64,000 nucleotides of DNA, from the NCBI GenBank assembly GCA_963706385.1, contig OY970153.1:930001-994000 (forward strand), given 5' to 3'. The stretch comes from Poindextera sp963706385. GTDB lineage: Bacteria; Pseudomonadota; Alphaproteobacteria; Caulobacterales; Caulobacteraceae. Position numbers and translations under genes: made by a program. Shown here in pieces: positions 42,884-53,952 of the stretch. Under the pieces are notes generated by a model. It was given only the letters and a program-made list of their open reading frames with translations. It did no database searches and was not told the DNA's origin. How positions within the stretch are numbered: the first letter of the stretch is position 1; every line of letters begins with the position of its first letter.

Positions 42884-43300
42884 CTAGCTGAACGCCTCGA
42901 CCATGGCGCTCGTCACCCGGCTCGGGCGGCCGCTCGCCGCGTCGATCAGGCACCATTCGGTGACCGCCTGGGCGCACATCTCCCCATCCGGGCCGTCGAT
43001 GCGCACGAAGCGGATGAAGCGGGGGCCCCGGTGCTCGCCGACCCAGGTGCGCGCCCTGGCGGCCTCGCCGGGCAGCAGCGGGCGGCGGTAGTCGATCTCA
43101 TGGCGCAGCACCACCCAGGTCCAGCGTCCGGTCTCGGCCTCGCCGTCCATCCGCGCGCGCCAGTGGGCGGTGGCGATGTCCTGGATCCAGCGGACATAGA
43201 CCACGTTGTTGACGTGGCCGTTCTCGTCGAAATCGGCGGGACCGGGCGTGAACGCCAGGGAGAAGACCTGTCGGGTCTCGGGTGGTTCGAGCGGCGCCAC
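42884..43300 (-). CDS. Acyl-CoA thioesterase, 4HBT hotdog fold (YbgC/FadM-like)
   Basis: A 138-residue hotdog-fold thioesterase. DFDENGHVNNVVYVRWIQD near residues 21-40 carries the catalytic Asp and conserved Asn-His of the 4-hydroxybenzoyl-CoA/YbgC group. WVVLRHEIDYRRPLLPGE follows as the long central strand-helix. It hydrolyses acyl-CoA thioesters; chain-length preference is not predictable. It ends 10 bp from convergent radC and starts 10 bp after the stop of grxD on the same strand, so it may be the last gene of the bolA-AKR-grxD operon. Confidence 0.88.
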   Translation of the reverse strand: MAPLEPPETRQVFSLAFTPGPADFDENGHVNNVVYVRWIQDIATAHWRARMDGEAETGRWTWVVLRHEIDYRRPLLPGEAARARTWVGEHRGPRFIRFVRIDGPDGEMCAQAVTEWCLIDAASGRPSRVTSAMVEAFS

Positions 43301-43309
43301 CGGGCCCGA

Positions 43310-43669
<360 letters not shown>

Positions 43670-43726
43670 GCTCGGGCTCCGCCGCACGGGGTTGCAGCCC
43701 TCAGCTAGGAACACCGGGCCACGAGG

Positions 43727-44641
43727 TCAAGCTCTGCGGGCCTTCTGGGTGGGGTCGTTCGGCGTGAAGCGCGCCATTTCGATCTGCGCCGCCACGCCCG
43801 GCGGCAGATCGCGTTCGGGCACCGCGGACAAGGCTTCGATCCGCTCGACGCGTTCGGCGGTGATCTGCACCGTCGCCAGCGACGGCTCGGTCAGGGCGTA
43901 GGCCAGGCATAGCTCCTCGCCGGTCCAGTTGAGCGTGCGATCGAGGAAGGCGTAGGTGCCGACCCCAGCCAATGGATTATCGGCGGTTCCCCACCACGAC
44001 TTCTTCTCCGGCGACGCGCCGCCGACGTTATGAAACCGCTCGGGATAGTAGTCGTAGCCGATCACCGCCATGTTGCGTTCGATCGCCGCCTTCAGGCGCA
44101 GGCGATCCTTCCAGCCGGAGACCAGATTGAACGGCGTACACAGAATGTCGAACGCACCGGTCGAGATATAGGCGTCAATCACCTCGTCCGCGCCGGCCAC
44201 GCCCAGCATCCGCGCCCGTCCGGCCGCGCGCATCGCCTTCAGCGCTTCCAGCGCCGGGGGCGAAAGCTCCTCGGCCTGCGGATCGTCGAGGATCACCGCG
44301 TCGACATAGTCGAGCCCACTGCGCGCGAGGAAGGATTCCACCGACACCAGCATGCCTTCCGGCGAAAAGTCGCGCGTTACGGCGCCGGATGGTGAAACCA
44401 TCGGCCCCAGGCGCAAGGCGATGAGCACCAGCCGCCGCTCGACCGCCTGGACCGCCTGGCTTAGGCCCTCGATCAGCGCCGGCTGGCGGCCAACCACCTC
44501 GAAGGCGTTGATGCCGTTCTCGAACGCGGCGTAGATCAGTTGGCGCCAAGCCTGGGGCGTGGTCCGCGCGCCGGCGTCGACCAGCTTCAGCGACACCACC
44601 GAGATCGCCACGCCCGTGTCGCCAAGGGGTCGAAACCGCAT
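43727..44641 (-). CDS. Aldo/keto reductase-like protein lacking the catalytic tetrad
   Basis: A 304-residue protein of AKR-type length and order. It opens MRFRPLGDTGVAISVVSLK, and GINAFEVVGRQP stands where active enzymes have GINFFDTA..YG, so the catalytic Asp and Tyr are not found. The Lys position reads LIALRLG and the His position VILDDPQ. All four tetrad residues thus seem replaced. The barrel elements and a late YALTEPSLATVQI segment remain. It lies between bolA and grxD on the same strand, suggesting a binding or structural role in iron-sulfur or redox control (inference). Confidence 0.75.
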   Translation of the reverse strand: MRFRPLGDTGVAISVVSLKLVDAGARTTPQAWRQLIYAAFENGINAFEVVGRQPALIEGLSQAVQAVERRLVLIALRLGPMVSPSGAVTRDFSPEGMLVSVESFLARSGLDYVDAVILDDPQAEELSPPALEALKAMRAAGRARMLGVAGADEVIDAYISTGAFDILCTPFNLVSGWKDRLRLKAAIERNMAVIGYDYYPERFHNVGGASPEKKSWWGTADNPLAGVGTYAFLDRTLNWTGEELCLAYALTEPSLATVQITAERVERIEALSAVPERDLPPGVAAQIEMARFTPNDPTQKARRA

Positions 44642-44643
44642 CC

Positions 44644-44889
44644 CTATCGCCCCACGCCGGTCGGCGCGCCCGTCTCCAGCGCCAGGGCGTGCAGTTCACC
44701 GCCCACCTTGCCCTTCAGCGCCGCATAGACCAGCTGATGCTGACGCACCCGGGTCAGGCCCGCGAAGGCTCGCGAGGTGATCCGCGCACGATAGTGGTCG
44801 CCGTCGCCCGCCAGATCGTCGATCGCGATCTCCGCATCCGGAAACGCGGCCCGGAGTTCGGCTTCAAGAACGGTGGCGGACATGGGCAT
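44644..44889 (-). CDS. bolA: BolA family protein
   Basis: An 81-residue BolA/IbaG-type protein with the degenerate KH-like fold: an N-terminal helix (VLEAELRAAFPD), DDLAGDGDHYRARITSRAF, the conserved RVRQHQLVYAAL helix with the cluster-ligand His, and GGELHALALET. BolA proteins bind [2Fe-2S] clusters together with monothiol Grx; the partner grxD is two genes downstream. Starts at 44889 or at the second Met (44883) are both possible. It is the first gene of the unit bolA-AKR-grxD, with 2 bp to the AKR-like gene. Confidence 0.92.
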   Translation of the reverse strand: MPMSATVLEAELRAAFPDAEIAIDDLAGDGDHYRARITSRAFAGLTRVRQHQLVYAALKGKVGGELHALALETGAPTGVGR

Positions 44890-45035
44890 CGGAATCAGTG
44901 GCGTCCCAGGCGGCTAAACTGCGTCATTTCAGCACGTCAAATGCTTAATATTTGCAAACGAAATGGGCGGTCGTGGTTCGCGGGGGTCTGGCGCTAGTGT
45001 GCGTCCATATAAGCTGGCAACCAGGCTTCGTTGGC

Positions 45036-47199
45036 TTAAGTCAGCGCTTCCAACGGCACGCTGAACAGGCCGGCCTCCGAGGCGAAATCGGTCCCGCCCG
45101 CGCGGCCGGCGAGGTTGGCGTGGACGCCGGCGGCCCGGGCCTTGGCGATCAGGGCGTCGGGATCGGAGCTGGCGATCAGGTAGCGAGCCTGGTCCTCGCC
45201 GAACAGGTAGTAGTGGGCGTGCGGATGGGAGGTGGCGTTCAGCGTCACCCCGACGCGTGCGGCCATCGCCATCTCGGCGGCGGCGGCGGCCAGGCCCCCG
45301 TCCGACAGGTCGTGGACGACGCTCACCTCGCCCGCGCGGATCAGGCCGCGCACGAAATCGCCGGTCTTGCGCTCCAGCGCCAGATCCACCGGCGGCGGCG
45401 CCCCTTCCTCCCGGCCGAACAGCTCGCGCAGATAGAGACTAGAGCCCATCTCGCCACGGGTCTCGCCGATCAGCACCAGGCTGTCGCCGTCCCGCATCCC
45501 GCCGAAGCTGGCCCGCCGCGCGTAGTCCGGGATCAGCCCGACCGCGCCGACCGTGGGGGTGGGGGGAATGGCCGCGCCGTTGGTCTCGTTGTAGAGCGAG
45601 ACGTTGCCGCTCACGACCGGAAAGTCCAGCGCCCGGCAGGCCTCGGCCATGCCGTCGATGGCGCGCACGATCTGGCCCATGATCTCCGGCCGCTCGGGAT
45701 TGCCGAAATTCAGGTTGTCGGTGATCGCGATCGGATCGGCGCCGACGGCGGTAAGATTGCGCCAAGCCTCGGCCACCGCCTGTTTGCCACCCTCGTAAGG
45801 ATCGGCCTGGACGTAGCGCGGGGTGCAGTCCGAAGTCATCGCCAAGCCCTTGCGCGCGCCATGCACCCTGACCACCCCGGCGTCGGCCGCCGTGCCGCTG
45901 TCGGCCAGGGTGTCGGCCATCACGTGACGATCGTACTGCTCCCAAAGCCAGCGCTTGGAGGCCATGTCGGGGCAACTCATCAGCTTGACGATCGCCTGGC
46001 CGTAATCGGACAACGCCGGGACGTCGTCCGGCTCCAGCCGCCTTTGCGGGGTCGGCGCCGTCCAGGGCCGGTCGTAGAGCGGCGCGTCGTCCGACAGCGG
46101 CGCCAGCGGCAGGTCGCAAACCACCTGACCCTTGTGCTTCAACACGATCCGGCCGGTGTCGGTGGTCCAGCCGATGGTGGCCGCATCCAGGCCCCATTTC
46201 TCGAAGATGCGCCGCCCGTCGGCCTCGCGGCCAGGCTTGAGGATGGCCAGCATCCGCTCCTGGCTCTCGGACAGCATCATCTCGTAGGCGCTCATGCCCG
46301 CCTCACGCTGCGGCACCGCGTCAAGGTCGAGTTCGACGCCCACCCCGCCCTTGCCGGCCATCTCGACCGAAGAGGAGGTCAGGCCAGCCGCGCCCATGTC
46401 CTGGATCGCGGCCACCGCGCCCGAGGCCATCAGCTCCAACGTCGCCTCGATCAGCAGCTTTTCGGCGAACGGGTCGCCGACCTGGACGGTCGGCCGCTTC
46501 TCATCGGAGTCCGCGTCGAACTCGGCCGAGGCCATGGTCGCGCCGTGGATGCCGTCGCGGCCGGTCTTGGAGCCGAAATAGACCACCGGCAGGCCGGCCG
46601 AGGGCGCGGCGGAGTAGAAGATCTTGTCCTTGTCGGCCAGGCCGACGCACATGGCGTTGACCAGAATGTTGCCGTCATAGCCGCGGTGGAAATTGGTCTC
46701 ACCCGCGACGGTGGGCACGCCCACGCAGTTGCCGTAGCCGCCAATGCCGGCCACCACGCCGGCGACCAAGCCGCCGGGTCTTGGGATGGGCGGGATCGCC
46801 GAAGCGCAGGGCGTTGAGCAGGGCGATCGGCCGCGCGCCCATGGTGAACACATCGCGCATGATGCCGCCGACGCCGGTGGCCGCGCCCTGATAGGGCTCG
46901 ATGTAGCTCGGGTGGTTGTGGCTCTCCATCTTGAAGATGCAAGCTTGGCCGTCGCCGATGTCGACCACCCCGGCGTTCTCGCCCGGCCCTTGGATCACCC
47001 TCGGCCCCGTGGTCGGGAACTTGGCCAGGTGCTTGCGCGAGGACTTGTACGAACAGTGCTCGGACCACATCACGCTGAATACGCCGAGCTCGACCGCGTT
47101 GGGCGCGCGGTTCAGGCGACGGGTGATCAGGGCGTATTCGTCGGGTTTGAGGCCGTACTCCAGCGCGAGTTCGGCCATCGATTTGGCGGCGGCGGTCAT
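45036..47199 (-). pseudogene. purL: Phosphoribosylformylglycinamidine synthase PurL, broken by a one-base frameshift
   Basis: The reading frame starting at 47199 (MTAAAKSMAELALEYG) matches PurL through FGDPAHPKTR. From there the family continues GLVAGVVAGIGGYGNCVGVPT, but in another frame that then runs to the stop at 45036. The bases between the ACC and TTG codons are seven where six are expected, so one base appears inserted within 46770-46776. All later PurL motifs (GDPFAEKLLIEATLE, ITDNLNFGNPE, VHDLSDGG) are intact. PurL is essential for purine synthesis in prototrophs, so a sequencing or assembly error is as likely as a real mutation. About 720 residues if repaired, as for the small-type PurL. 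Confidence 0.93.
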
Positions 47200-47260
47200 G
47201 GGCGGCTTCTAGCGGGACTCGCGGCGGGGAGCGAGGGGCGGATTCGCGACGGCCGACGCG

Positions 47261-47926
47261 TCAGGCCGAGGCCAGCGCGCTCTGGAACAGGGTGGCGCCG
47301 TCGACCGATCCCAGCTCCGCTTCGAACGCCCGGTCCGGGTGGGGCATCATACCCAGCACATTGCCGCGGATATTGATGATGCCGGCGATGTCGCGAGCCG
47401 AGCCGTTCGGATTGTCGCGATAGCGGAACACCACTTGGCCCTCGCCCTCCAGCCGGTCGAGGCTGGCCTCGTCGGCGAAGAAATTACCCTCGCCGTTGCC
47501 GACCATCATGGTCACCTCGCGCTGGGCGCCATAGCCGGCGGTGAAGCGGGTCTGGCCATTGACCACGTCCAGGCCCACCGCCCGGCAGACGTATTTCAGC
47601 GCCGCGTTGCGCAGCAGCGCCCCAGGCAGCATCCCCGCCTCGCACAGAATCTGGAAGCCATTGCAGATGCCGACCACCGCCACGCCGCGATCGGCGGCGG
47701 CGGCCACCGCCCGCATCACCGGCGACTGCGCCGCCATCGCCCCGCAACGCAGGTAGTCGCCATAGGAAAAGCCGCCGGGCAGCACGACCAGATCGAGGCC
47801 GGCCGGCAGCGCGGTCTCCTGGTGCCAGACCATCTCGACCTTGGCGCCGGTGGATCGCTCGATGGCGGTCTTGCAGTCGCGATCGCAGTTCGAGCCGGGA
47901 AAGACGACGACGGCGGCCTTGGCCAT
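47261..47926 (-). CDS. purQ: Phosphoribosylformylglycinamidine synthase, glutaminase subunit PurQ
   Basis: A 221-residue class I glutamine amidotransferase. FPGSNCDRDCKTAIE opens the family, VLPGGFSYGDYLRCGAMA holds the oxyanion loop, and the nucleophile is in VGICNGFQILCEAG (Cys near residue 86); the His/Glu pair is in MMPHPDRAFE near the end. It supplies ammonia to PurL in the PurLQS complex. Its ATG overlaps the last base of the purS stop (TGATG). Confidence 0.95.
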   Translation of the reverse strand: MAKAAVVVFPGSNCDRDCKTAIERSTGAKVEMVWHQETALPAGLDLVVLPGGFSYGDYLRCGAMAAQSPVMRAVAAAADRGVAVVGICNGFQILCEAGMLPGALLRNAALKYVCRAVGLDVVNGQTRFTAGYGAQREVTMMVGNGEGNFFADEASLDRLEGEGQVVFRYRDNPNGSARDIAGIINIRGNVLGMMPHPDRAFEAELGSVDGATLFQSALASA

Positions 47927-48165
47927 CAGCCGACCTCCACCCGGTAGCCTTCGATCACGGCGTTGGCCAACAGCCGCTCGCACATGGCCTTGACCTCGGC
48001 TTCAGCGGACGCGCGGTCGCCGCTGTTCAGGTCGAACTCGATGGTCTTGCCGACCCGAACGCCCGAGACCCCGGAGAAGCCCAATCCGTGCAGGGCGCCT
48101 TCGATGGCCTTGCCCTGGACGTCCAGCACGCCCGGCTTGAGGAAAACCTCGACCCTAGCCTTCAC
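47926..48165 (-). CDS. purS: Phosphoribosylformylglycinamidine synthase subunit PurS
   Basis: A 79-residue small subunit linking PurL and PurQ. VKARVEVFLKPGVLDVQGKAI at the N-terminus and VRVGKTIEFDLNSGD in the middle are the PurS pattern. GTG 48165 is the start and overlaps the purC stop as GTGA; the open frame continues upstream but inside purC. The presence of separate purS and purQ shows the multi-subunit form of FGAR amidotransferase. Confidence 0.93.
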   Translation of the reverse strand: MKARVEVFLKPGVLDVQGKAIEGALHGLGFSGVSGVRVGKTIEFDLNSGDRASAEAEVKAMCERLLANAVIEGYRVEVG

Positions 48166-48920
48166 GGGCTCTTGCCCCCCTGGATGACGGTCGGCATCTC
48201 CTTCATGATTCCAAGGCGCCGAGCGACCTCGGTGTAACTTTCGATCACATTGCCCAGGTCGCGGCGGAAGCGGTCCTTGTCCAGCTTCTCGCTGGTCACC
48301 GTGTCCCACAGCCGGCAGCTGTCCGGGCTGATCTCGTCGGCCAGGATCACCCGCGAGAAATCGTTCTCCCACACCCGCCCGAACTCGATCTTGAAGTCCA
48401 CCAGGGTGATGCCGACGGCGCTGAACACGCCGCAGAGGAAGTCGTTGATCCGCAGCGTCATCGCCATGATGTCGTCGATCTCCTGGGGCGAGGCCCAGTT
48501 GAACGCGGTGATGTGCTCCTCGGCGACCATCGGATCGCCCAGCTTGTCGTCCTTCAGGCAGAATTCGATGATGGAGCGCGGCAGGGCCTGGCCCTCGGGC
48601 AGGCCGAACCGCTTGGAGAGCGAGCCGGCGGCGATGTTGCGGCAGATCACCTCCAGCGGGATGATCTCGACTTCCTTGATCAGCTGCTCGCGCAGGTTCA
48701 GCCGCTTGATAAAGTGGGTCTGCACGCCGATCGCGCCCAAGCGCGTCATGACGTATTCGCTGATGCGGTTGTTCAGCACGCCCTTGCCGTCGAGCGAGGC
48801 TTTTTTCTTGCCGTCGAACGCGGTGGCGTCGTCCTTGAAATACTGGATCAAGGTGCCCGGCTCCGGTCCCTCGTAGAGGATCTTGGCCTTGCCTTCGTAG
48901 ATTTTCTTGCGACGGGTCAT
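48162..48920 (-). CDS. purC: Phosphoribosylaminoimidazole-succinocarboxamide synthase
   Basis: A 252-residue SAICAR synthetase (CAIR plus aspartate and ATP). KKIYEGKAKILYEGPEPGT is the ATP-binding N-terminus. QTHFIKRLNLREQLIKE, EVICRNIAAGSLSKRFGL and LVDFKIEFGR are the family blocks. ATG 48920 gives the usual MTRRKKIYEG start. It is the first gene of purC-purS-purQ-purL, all overlapping or closely spaced, so one promoter upstream of 48920 should drive the set. purB lies 631 bp away on the same strand, beyond the zeta inhibitor gene. Confidence 0.96.
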   Translation of the reverse strand: MTRRKKIYEGKAKILYEGPEPGTLIQYFKDDATAFDGKKKASLDGKGVLNNRISEYVMTRLGAIGVQTHFIKRLNLREQLIKEVEIIPLEVICRNIAAGSLSKRFGLPEGQALPRSIIEFCLKDDKLGDPMVAEEHITAFNWASPQEIDDIMAMTLRINDFLCGVFSAVGITLVDFKIEFGRVWENDFSRVILADEISPDSCRLWDTVTSEKLDKDRFRRDLGNVIESYTEVARRLGIMKEMPTVIQGGKSP

Positions 48921-49222
48921 GGTTCCGGTGCTTCCCCTAGGGGACCCCGGTCGGGCGAAATGCAAAGCGCGCGAATTTCGCCTTCGCGCGCCTATCCAAC
49001 TCGGCCTTCGACAATGTAGGGCGTGCGCAACTCTAGCGGAATGGCCGCCTTGGCGCAAACCGGGCAAGGCGTTCGAGGCCGTCCCGGGTGTTGAAACGGT
49101 TGGCCGATGGGCATTGGATCGCCGAATGATTGACGATGTGGAGGACGCCGCGACCAAGTCGCCGCATTGATCCCGGGGCCGAGGTCGCCTATTGGACACA
49201 GCGCGTATCCACGGGGCTTTGC
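48921..49222. other. Intergenic region between purC and the zeta-inhibitor gene
   Basis: About 302 bases between divergent genes; it should carry both promoters. No RNA gene, riboswitch or repeat is recognised. Short frames in it have no family match. Confidence 0.45.
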
Positions 49223-49546
49223 ATGTCGACCTTTGACGACCGCGAAAAGGGCTTCGAAGGCAAGTTCGCCCATGACGCCGAAATCGAGTTCAAGGCGACC
49301 GCGCGGCGTAACCGTCTTCTGGGCCTCTGGGCCGGCGGCCTGATGGGGCTGGAGGGCCAGCACCTGGAGGACTACGCCACCGCCGTCGTGCGCTCGGAGT
49401 TCACCGAGCGGGGCGACGAGGACGTGCTGCGCAAGGTCGCCAAGGACCTCTCCGGCTCTGGCCTGAAGACCACCGAGGATCAGGTCCGCGGAAAAATGGA
49501 TGAATTCCTGGCTGTCGCGCGCGGCCAGATCCAGGACGGGAAGTAG
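49223..49546 (+). CDS. DUF1476 / ATPase inhibitor subunit zeta
   Basis: A 107-residue helical protein of the alphaproteobacterial zeta-subunit family. FDDREKGFEGKFAHDAE at the N-terminus is the conserved inhibitory segment, and ARRNRLLGLWAGGLMG follows as in family members. In Paracoccus the zeta subunit blocks ATP hydrolysis by the F1Fo-ATPase; the inhibitory capacity varies between genera. ATG 49223 is the family start. It ends five bases before the stop of convergent purB. Confidence 0.93.
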   Translation: MSTFDDREKGFEGKFAHDAEIEFKATARRNRLLGLWAGGLMGLEGQHLEDYATAVVRSEFTERGDEDVLRKVAKDLSGSGLKTTEDQVRGKMDEFLAVARGQIQDGK

Positions 49547-49551
49547 CGCTC

Positions 49552-50859
<1,308 letters not shown>

Positions 50860-50909
50860 GCGGCCGGTTCTAGCCGCTGGGACGGTGAGAGGAAAGCCGC
50901 CGAGCCGGC

Positions 50910-52346
50910 CTAGCCGCTTGCCAGCAGCGCCGCCCGCTCCATGTCCTGGCGAATATCGATGGCGGCCAGAAAGTAATGCGCCGCGCCCCAGACCCCGGCG
51001 ATGAAGGTCACCAGGATCGCCGAGCGCGTCGCCTGGGCGCTGGTCGACAGGCACAGGGCCTTCAACGCCGCGGGCGCGCCCTTGGGCCCCACCCCGCCAG
51101 GGCAGACGCTAAGAAAATGGCCGAGATGGGCCTGGGTGAAGGCGTGCTGGGCGAAGAGGTCGCTCATCAATCCGGTGAAGAACGGTCCGCCGCCCATGGC
51201 CACGAGGTTGAGCACGAAGAACAGCAGCGCCGTGGCGCTTGCACGCATCCGCGGCTCGACCAGATTGTGCATCACTCCGAAGGTCGGGCCGAGATAGGCG
51301 TAGCTGAAGATGCCCGGGATCGCGACCAGGGCCAGCGCCACGCGCCAGGATGGGATCAGATAGATCGCGGCATAAAAGGGAGTGGCGACCAGAAAACCGA
51401 TGCCGGGCGCAAGCGCATACCAGCGGCGATCGTGCTTGCCGCTCCAGTCGGTTACGAACCCGCCCAACAGGGTGCCGAGCCCGGCCGAAAGCCCGCCGAC
51501 CAGACCGAAGATCAGCCCGACCCGGGCCAGGCCGAGATGGAACTCGCGGATGAAATAGGGCTGGGCGAAGCCGCCGACGCCATAGCCGGCGAACGAGATC
51601 AAGGTGACGCCAATGGTCATATGGACGAACGATGGCGCGCCCCACATCCGCTTGGCCACCGCCAGCAGCGAGGGCGGCGGCGCCTCGGCGGTTTTCCGGC
51701 CGGGCGAGCCCGCCGCCTCGGAATGACCCCGGGGGGGCTCGCGCAGCAGAAGCCGCGCCACCACGGCCAGGATCAGGCCAGGCGCGCCGACGATGAAGAA
51801 GGCGATGCGCCAGGACAGGTGTTCGGCGATCCAGCCGCCGGACATCGCCCCGATCGCACCACCCAGCGGAATGCCGAATGCATAGACCGACAGCGCGCTG
51901 GCGCGCCTGGAGGCGGGAAAATAATCCGCGATCAGCGAGTGGGATGCTGGCGAGCAGCCCGCCTCGCCCACCCCGACGCCGAAACGGAACACCACGAGCT
52001 GCAGATAGTTGGTGGCGACGCCGCAAAGCCCGGTCATCCCTGACCAAATCAACAGGCAGATCGAAAGGAGGTTCACACGGCTCCTGTGTTCGGCCAGACG
52101 CCCGATCGGCAGGCCCAGGACCGTGTAGAAGACGGCGAAGGCGAAGCCTTGCAGAACGCCGAGCTGGGCGTCGCTGATCTTCAGGTCGACCTTGATCGGC
52201 TGACCTAGGGTGTTGATGATCGTGCGGTCGATGAAGTTGGAGGCGTAGACCAGCATCAGGAGGATCAGCGCGCCGCGGGTGTAGCCTTCCGAGAACATGG
52301 GCTTCGCGGCCGCGCGTGGCGCCTGGGCCGTCACCGTTTCCGTCAT
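50910..52346 (-). CDS. MFS transporter, spinster-like
   Basis: A 478-residue transporter with about twelve membrane helices. LMLVYASNFIDRTIINTLGQPI is helix 1, and GRLAEHRSRVNLLSI is the MFS loop 2-3 motif. VGEAGCSPASHSLIADYFPASRRASALSVY is the spinster-family (Spns) conserved segment around helix 4-5. Substrates in bacteria are mostly unknown. A central hydrophilic loop (about 200-225) separates the two six-helix halves. ATG 52346 has a weak AGG immediately before it. It is transcribed away from the divergent GST gene. Confidence 0.88.
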   Translation of the reverse strand: MTETVTAQAPRAAAKPMFSEGYTRGALILLMLVYASNFIDRTIINTLGQPIKVDLKISDAQLGVLQGFAFAVFYTVLGLPIGRLAEHRSRVNLLSICLLIWSGMTGLCGVATNYLQLVVFRFGVGVGEAGCSPASHSLIADYFPASRRASALSVYAFGIPLGGAIGAMSGGWIAEHLSWRIAFFIVGAPGLILAVVARLLLREPPRGHSEAAGSPGRKTAEAPPPSLLAVAKRMWGAPSFVHMTIGVTLISFAGYGVGGFAQPYFIREFHLGLARVGLIFGLVGGLSAGLGTLLGGFVTDWSGKHDRRWYALAPGIGFLVATPFYAAIYLIPSWRVALALVAIPGIFSYAYLGPTFGVMHNLVEPRMRASATALLFFVLNLVAMGGGPFFTGLMSDLFAQHAFTQAHLGHFLSVCPGGVGPKGAPAALKALCLSTSAQATRSAILVTFIAGVWGAAHYFLAAIDIRQDMERAALLASG

Positions 52347-52449
52347 CCTATCGCCCCCGCTCGTGCATTTTGTTCTGTCGATAAGGACCATCTAGCCAGA
52401 CGCCGGGCCGCAAGGCCATAAGCCGCGGACATCCGCGCAAGGAGCCCCC

Positions 52450-53082
52450 ATGGAACTGGTGATCGGAACTCGCAAATGGTCGAGTTGGTCGATGCGGCCC
52501 TGGCTGGCGCTCAAGCGATGTGGCGCGGTCTTCACCGAGACCGTGATCACCCTGCGCGAGGTGGGCGTGAGCGAGGCGATTGCGAAATATTCGCCGTCGG
52601 GCCGGGTGCCGGTGCTGAAGGACGGCGACTTGGTGATCTGGGATTCGCTGGCGATCTGCGAGTACCTGGCCGAAAGGTTTCCGGCGGCCAAGCTCTGGCC
52701 TGACGATGTCGCGGCCCGCGCGCTCGGCCGTTCGGCGGCGGCGGAGATGCATTCCAGCTTCGCCTCGCTGCGCGGCGAATGCCCGATGGATCTGACCTTG
52801 CGCACCGACATAGACCTGTCCGAGGCCACCGCCGCCGACGTGCGGCGCATCGTCGGGTTATGGAGCGATCTGCGCGGCCAGTTCTCGGCCGGCGGGCCGT
52901 TCCTCTTGGGCGGTTGGTCGATCGCCGACGCCTTCTATGCGCCGGTCGCCACGCGGTTCCGCAGCTATGGGATCAAGCTGTCGGACTTCGGCGATGCGGG
53001 TCCCGCCGGCGTCTATTGCCAGACGATCCTTGAGACGCCCGAGTTCCTGGAATGGGAGCGGGCGGCGCTGGCGGAAACCTAG
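52450..53082 (+). CDS. Glutathione S-transferase family protein
   Basis: A 210-residue GST-fold protein. KWSSWSMRPWLALKRCG is the N-terminal thioredoxin-fold start with S13 as a candidate glutathione-activating residue. PSGRVPVLKDGDLVIWDSLAICEYLAE is the GSH-binding cis-Pro and Ser segment. The helical C-terminal domain contains GGWSIADAFYAPVATRF, the N-capping box. AAGGAG precedes ATG 52450. The substrate is unknown. Its 3' end overlaps the convergent alpha/beta hydrolase by four bases. Confidence 0.9.
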   Translation: MELVIGTRKWSSWSMRPWLALKRCGAVFTETVITLREVGVSEAIAKYSPSGRVPVLKDGDLVIWDSLAICEYLAERFPAAKLWPDDVAARALGRSAAAEMHSSFASLRGECPMDLTLRTDIDLSEATAADVRRIVGLWSDLRGQFSAGGPFLLGGWSIADAFYAPVATRFRSYGIKLSDFGDAGPAGVYCQTILETPEFLEWERAALAET

Positions 53083-53918
53083 GCCGCCGCCCTGGCGCGT
53101 TCCACCGCCCGCCAGATGGCCTGCGCGAAGGTCGCGAACAGCATCGGCGGCAGGTCGTGGCCCATGCCCTCGACGATGCGCAGCTCCGCGTCCTTGATGT
53201 TGGCGGCGGTGTCCCGGCCGCCCTCGAGAGGGATCAGCGGATCGTCCGCGCCATGCAGCACCACGGTCGGGGCCGTGATGGTCGCGAGCCTCGCCCGCCG
53301 GTCGCCCGCGGCGCCGATGGCGGCCATCTGGCGCGCGACCCCGGGCGGGTTGAAGGCCCGATCGACCTCGGCGCGGGCGCGGGCGGCCAGGACGCCGTCG
53401 GGCCAGGGATAGGCCGGGCTGCCGATCACCAGGGCGCGCGCCACGCTGTCCTCGATGAAGCCCGGATCGGCCGGATCGGCCGGGCGGCTGTTCAGCGTCG
53501 CCATCGCCGCCGGCGTCGGCTGCGGCAGATCGGGATTGCCCGAATGCGACATGATCGAAACCAGCGAGAGGGTGCGCTCCGGCCAGGCCGCCGCGAACTC
53601 CTGGGCGATCATCCCGCCCATCGACATGCCGACGATGTGCGCCGCGCGCTTGCCCACGGCGTCCAGCACCGCCGCCGCGTCGCCGGCCATGTCCAGGGCG
53701 TCATAGGTCCCGCCTTCGCCCACCCAGGTCGACAGGCCGACATCGCGGTTGTCGAAACGGAGAACGAACAGGTCCTTAGAGGCCAGCAACGCGCAGAACG
53801 GCTCGGCCCAGCGGGTCATCTGCGAGCCCAGGCCGTTGATCAGCAGCACCGCCTCGTTCGCCGGATCGCCGAAGGTCTCATATTCGATGGCGAGCTCGCC
53901 CGACGTCGCCTTGGCCAT
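53079..53918 (-). CDS. Alpha/beta fold hydrolase
   Basis: A 279-residue alpha/beta hydrolase. The oxyanion HG-type loop reads LINGLGSQMTRW near residue 30; the nucleophile elbow is GMSMGGMIAQEFA near residue 97; the acid and His are expected in HGADDPLIPLEGG and EGMGHDLPPMLF towards the C-terminus. No signal peptide. It resembles the putative 3-oxoadipate enol-lactonase/esterase group, but the substrate is not predictable. It is 34 bp downstream of an enoyl-CoA hydratase gene on the same strand. Confidence 0.86.
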   Translation of the reverse strand: MAKATSGELAIEYETFGDPANEAVLLINGLGSQMTRWAEPFCALLASKDLFVLRFDNRDVGLSTWVGEGGTYDALDMAGDAAAVLDAVGKRAAHIVGMSMGGMIAQEFAAAWPERTLSLVSIMSHSGNPDLPQPTPAAMATLNSRPADPADPGFIEDSVARALVIGSPAYPWPDGVLAARARAEVDRAFNPPGVARQMAAIGAAGDRRARLATITAPTVVLHGADDPLIPLEGGRDTAANIKDAELRIVEGMGHDLPPMLFATFAQAIWRAVERARAAA

Positions 53919-53952
53919 AGTGTCTTCTCCCGCCGCGCCTTCCCTGGCCTGG

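Noticed and set aside
46699..47199. Two independent proteins in place of purL
   Set aside because: Both halves match successive parts of one PurL with no linker, and the join needs only a one-base change; there is no slippery site or structure suggesting programmed frameshifting.
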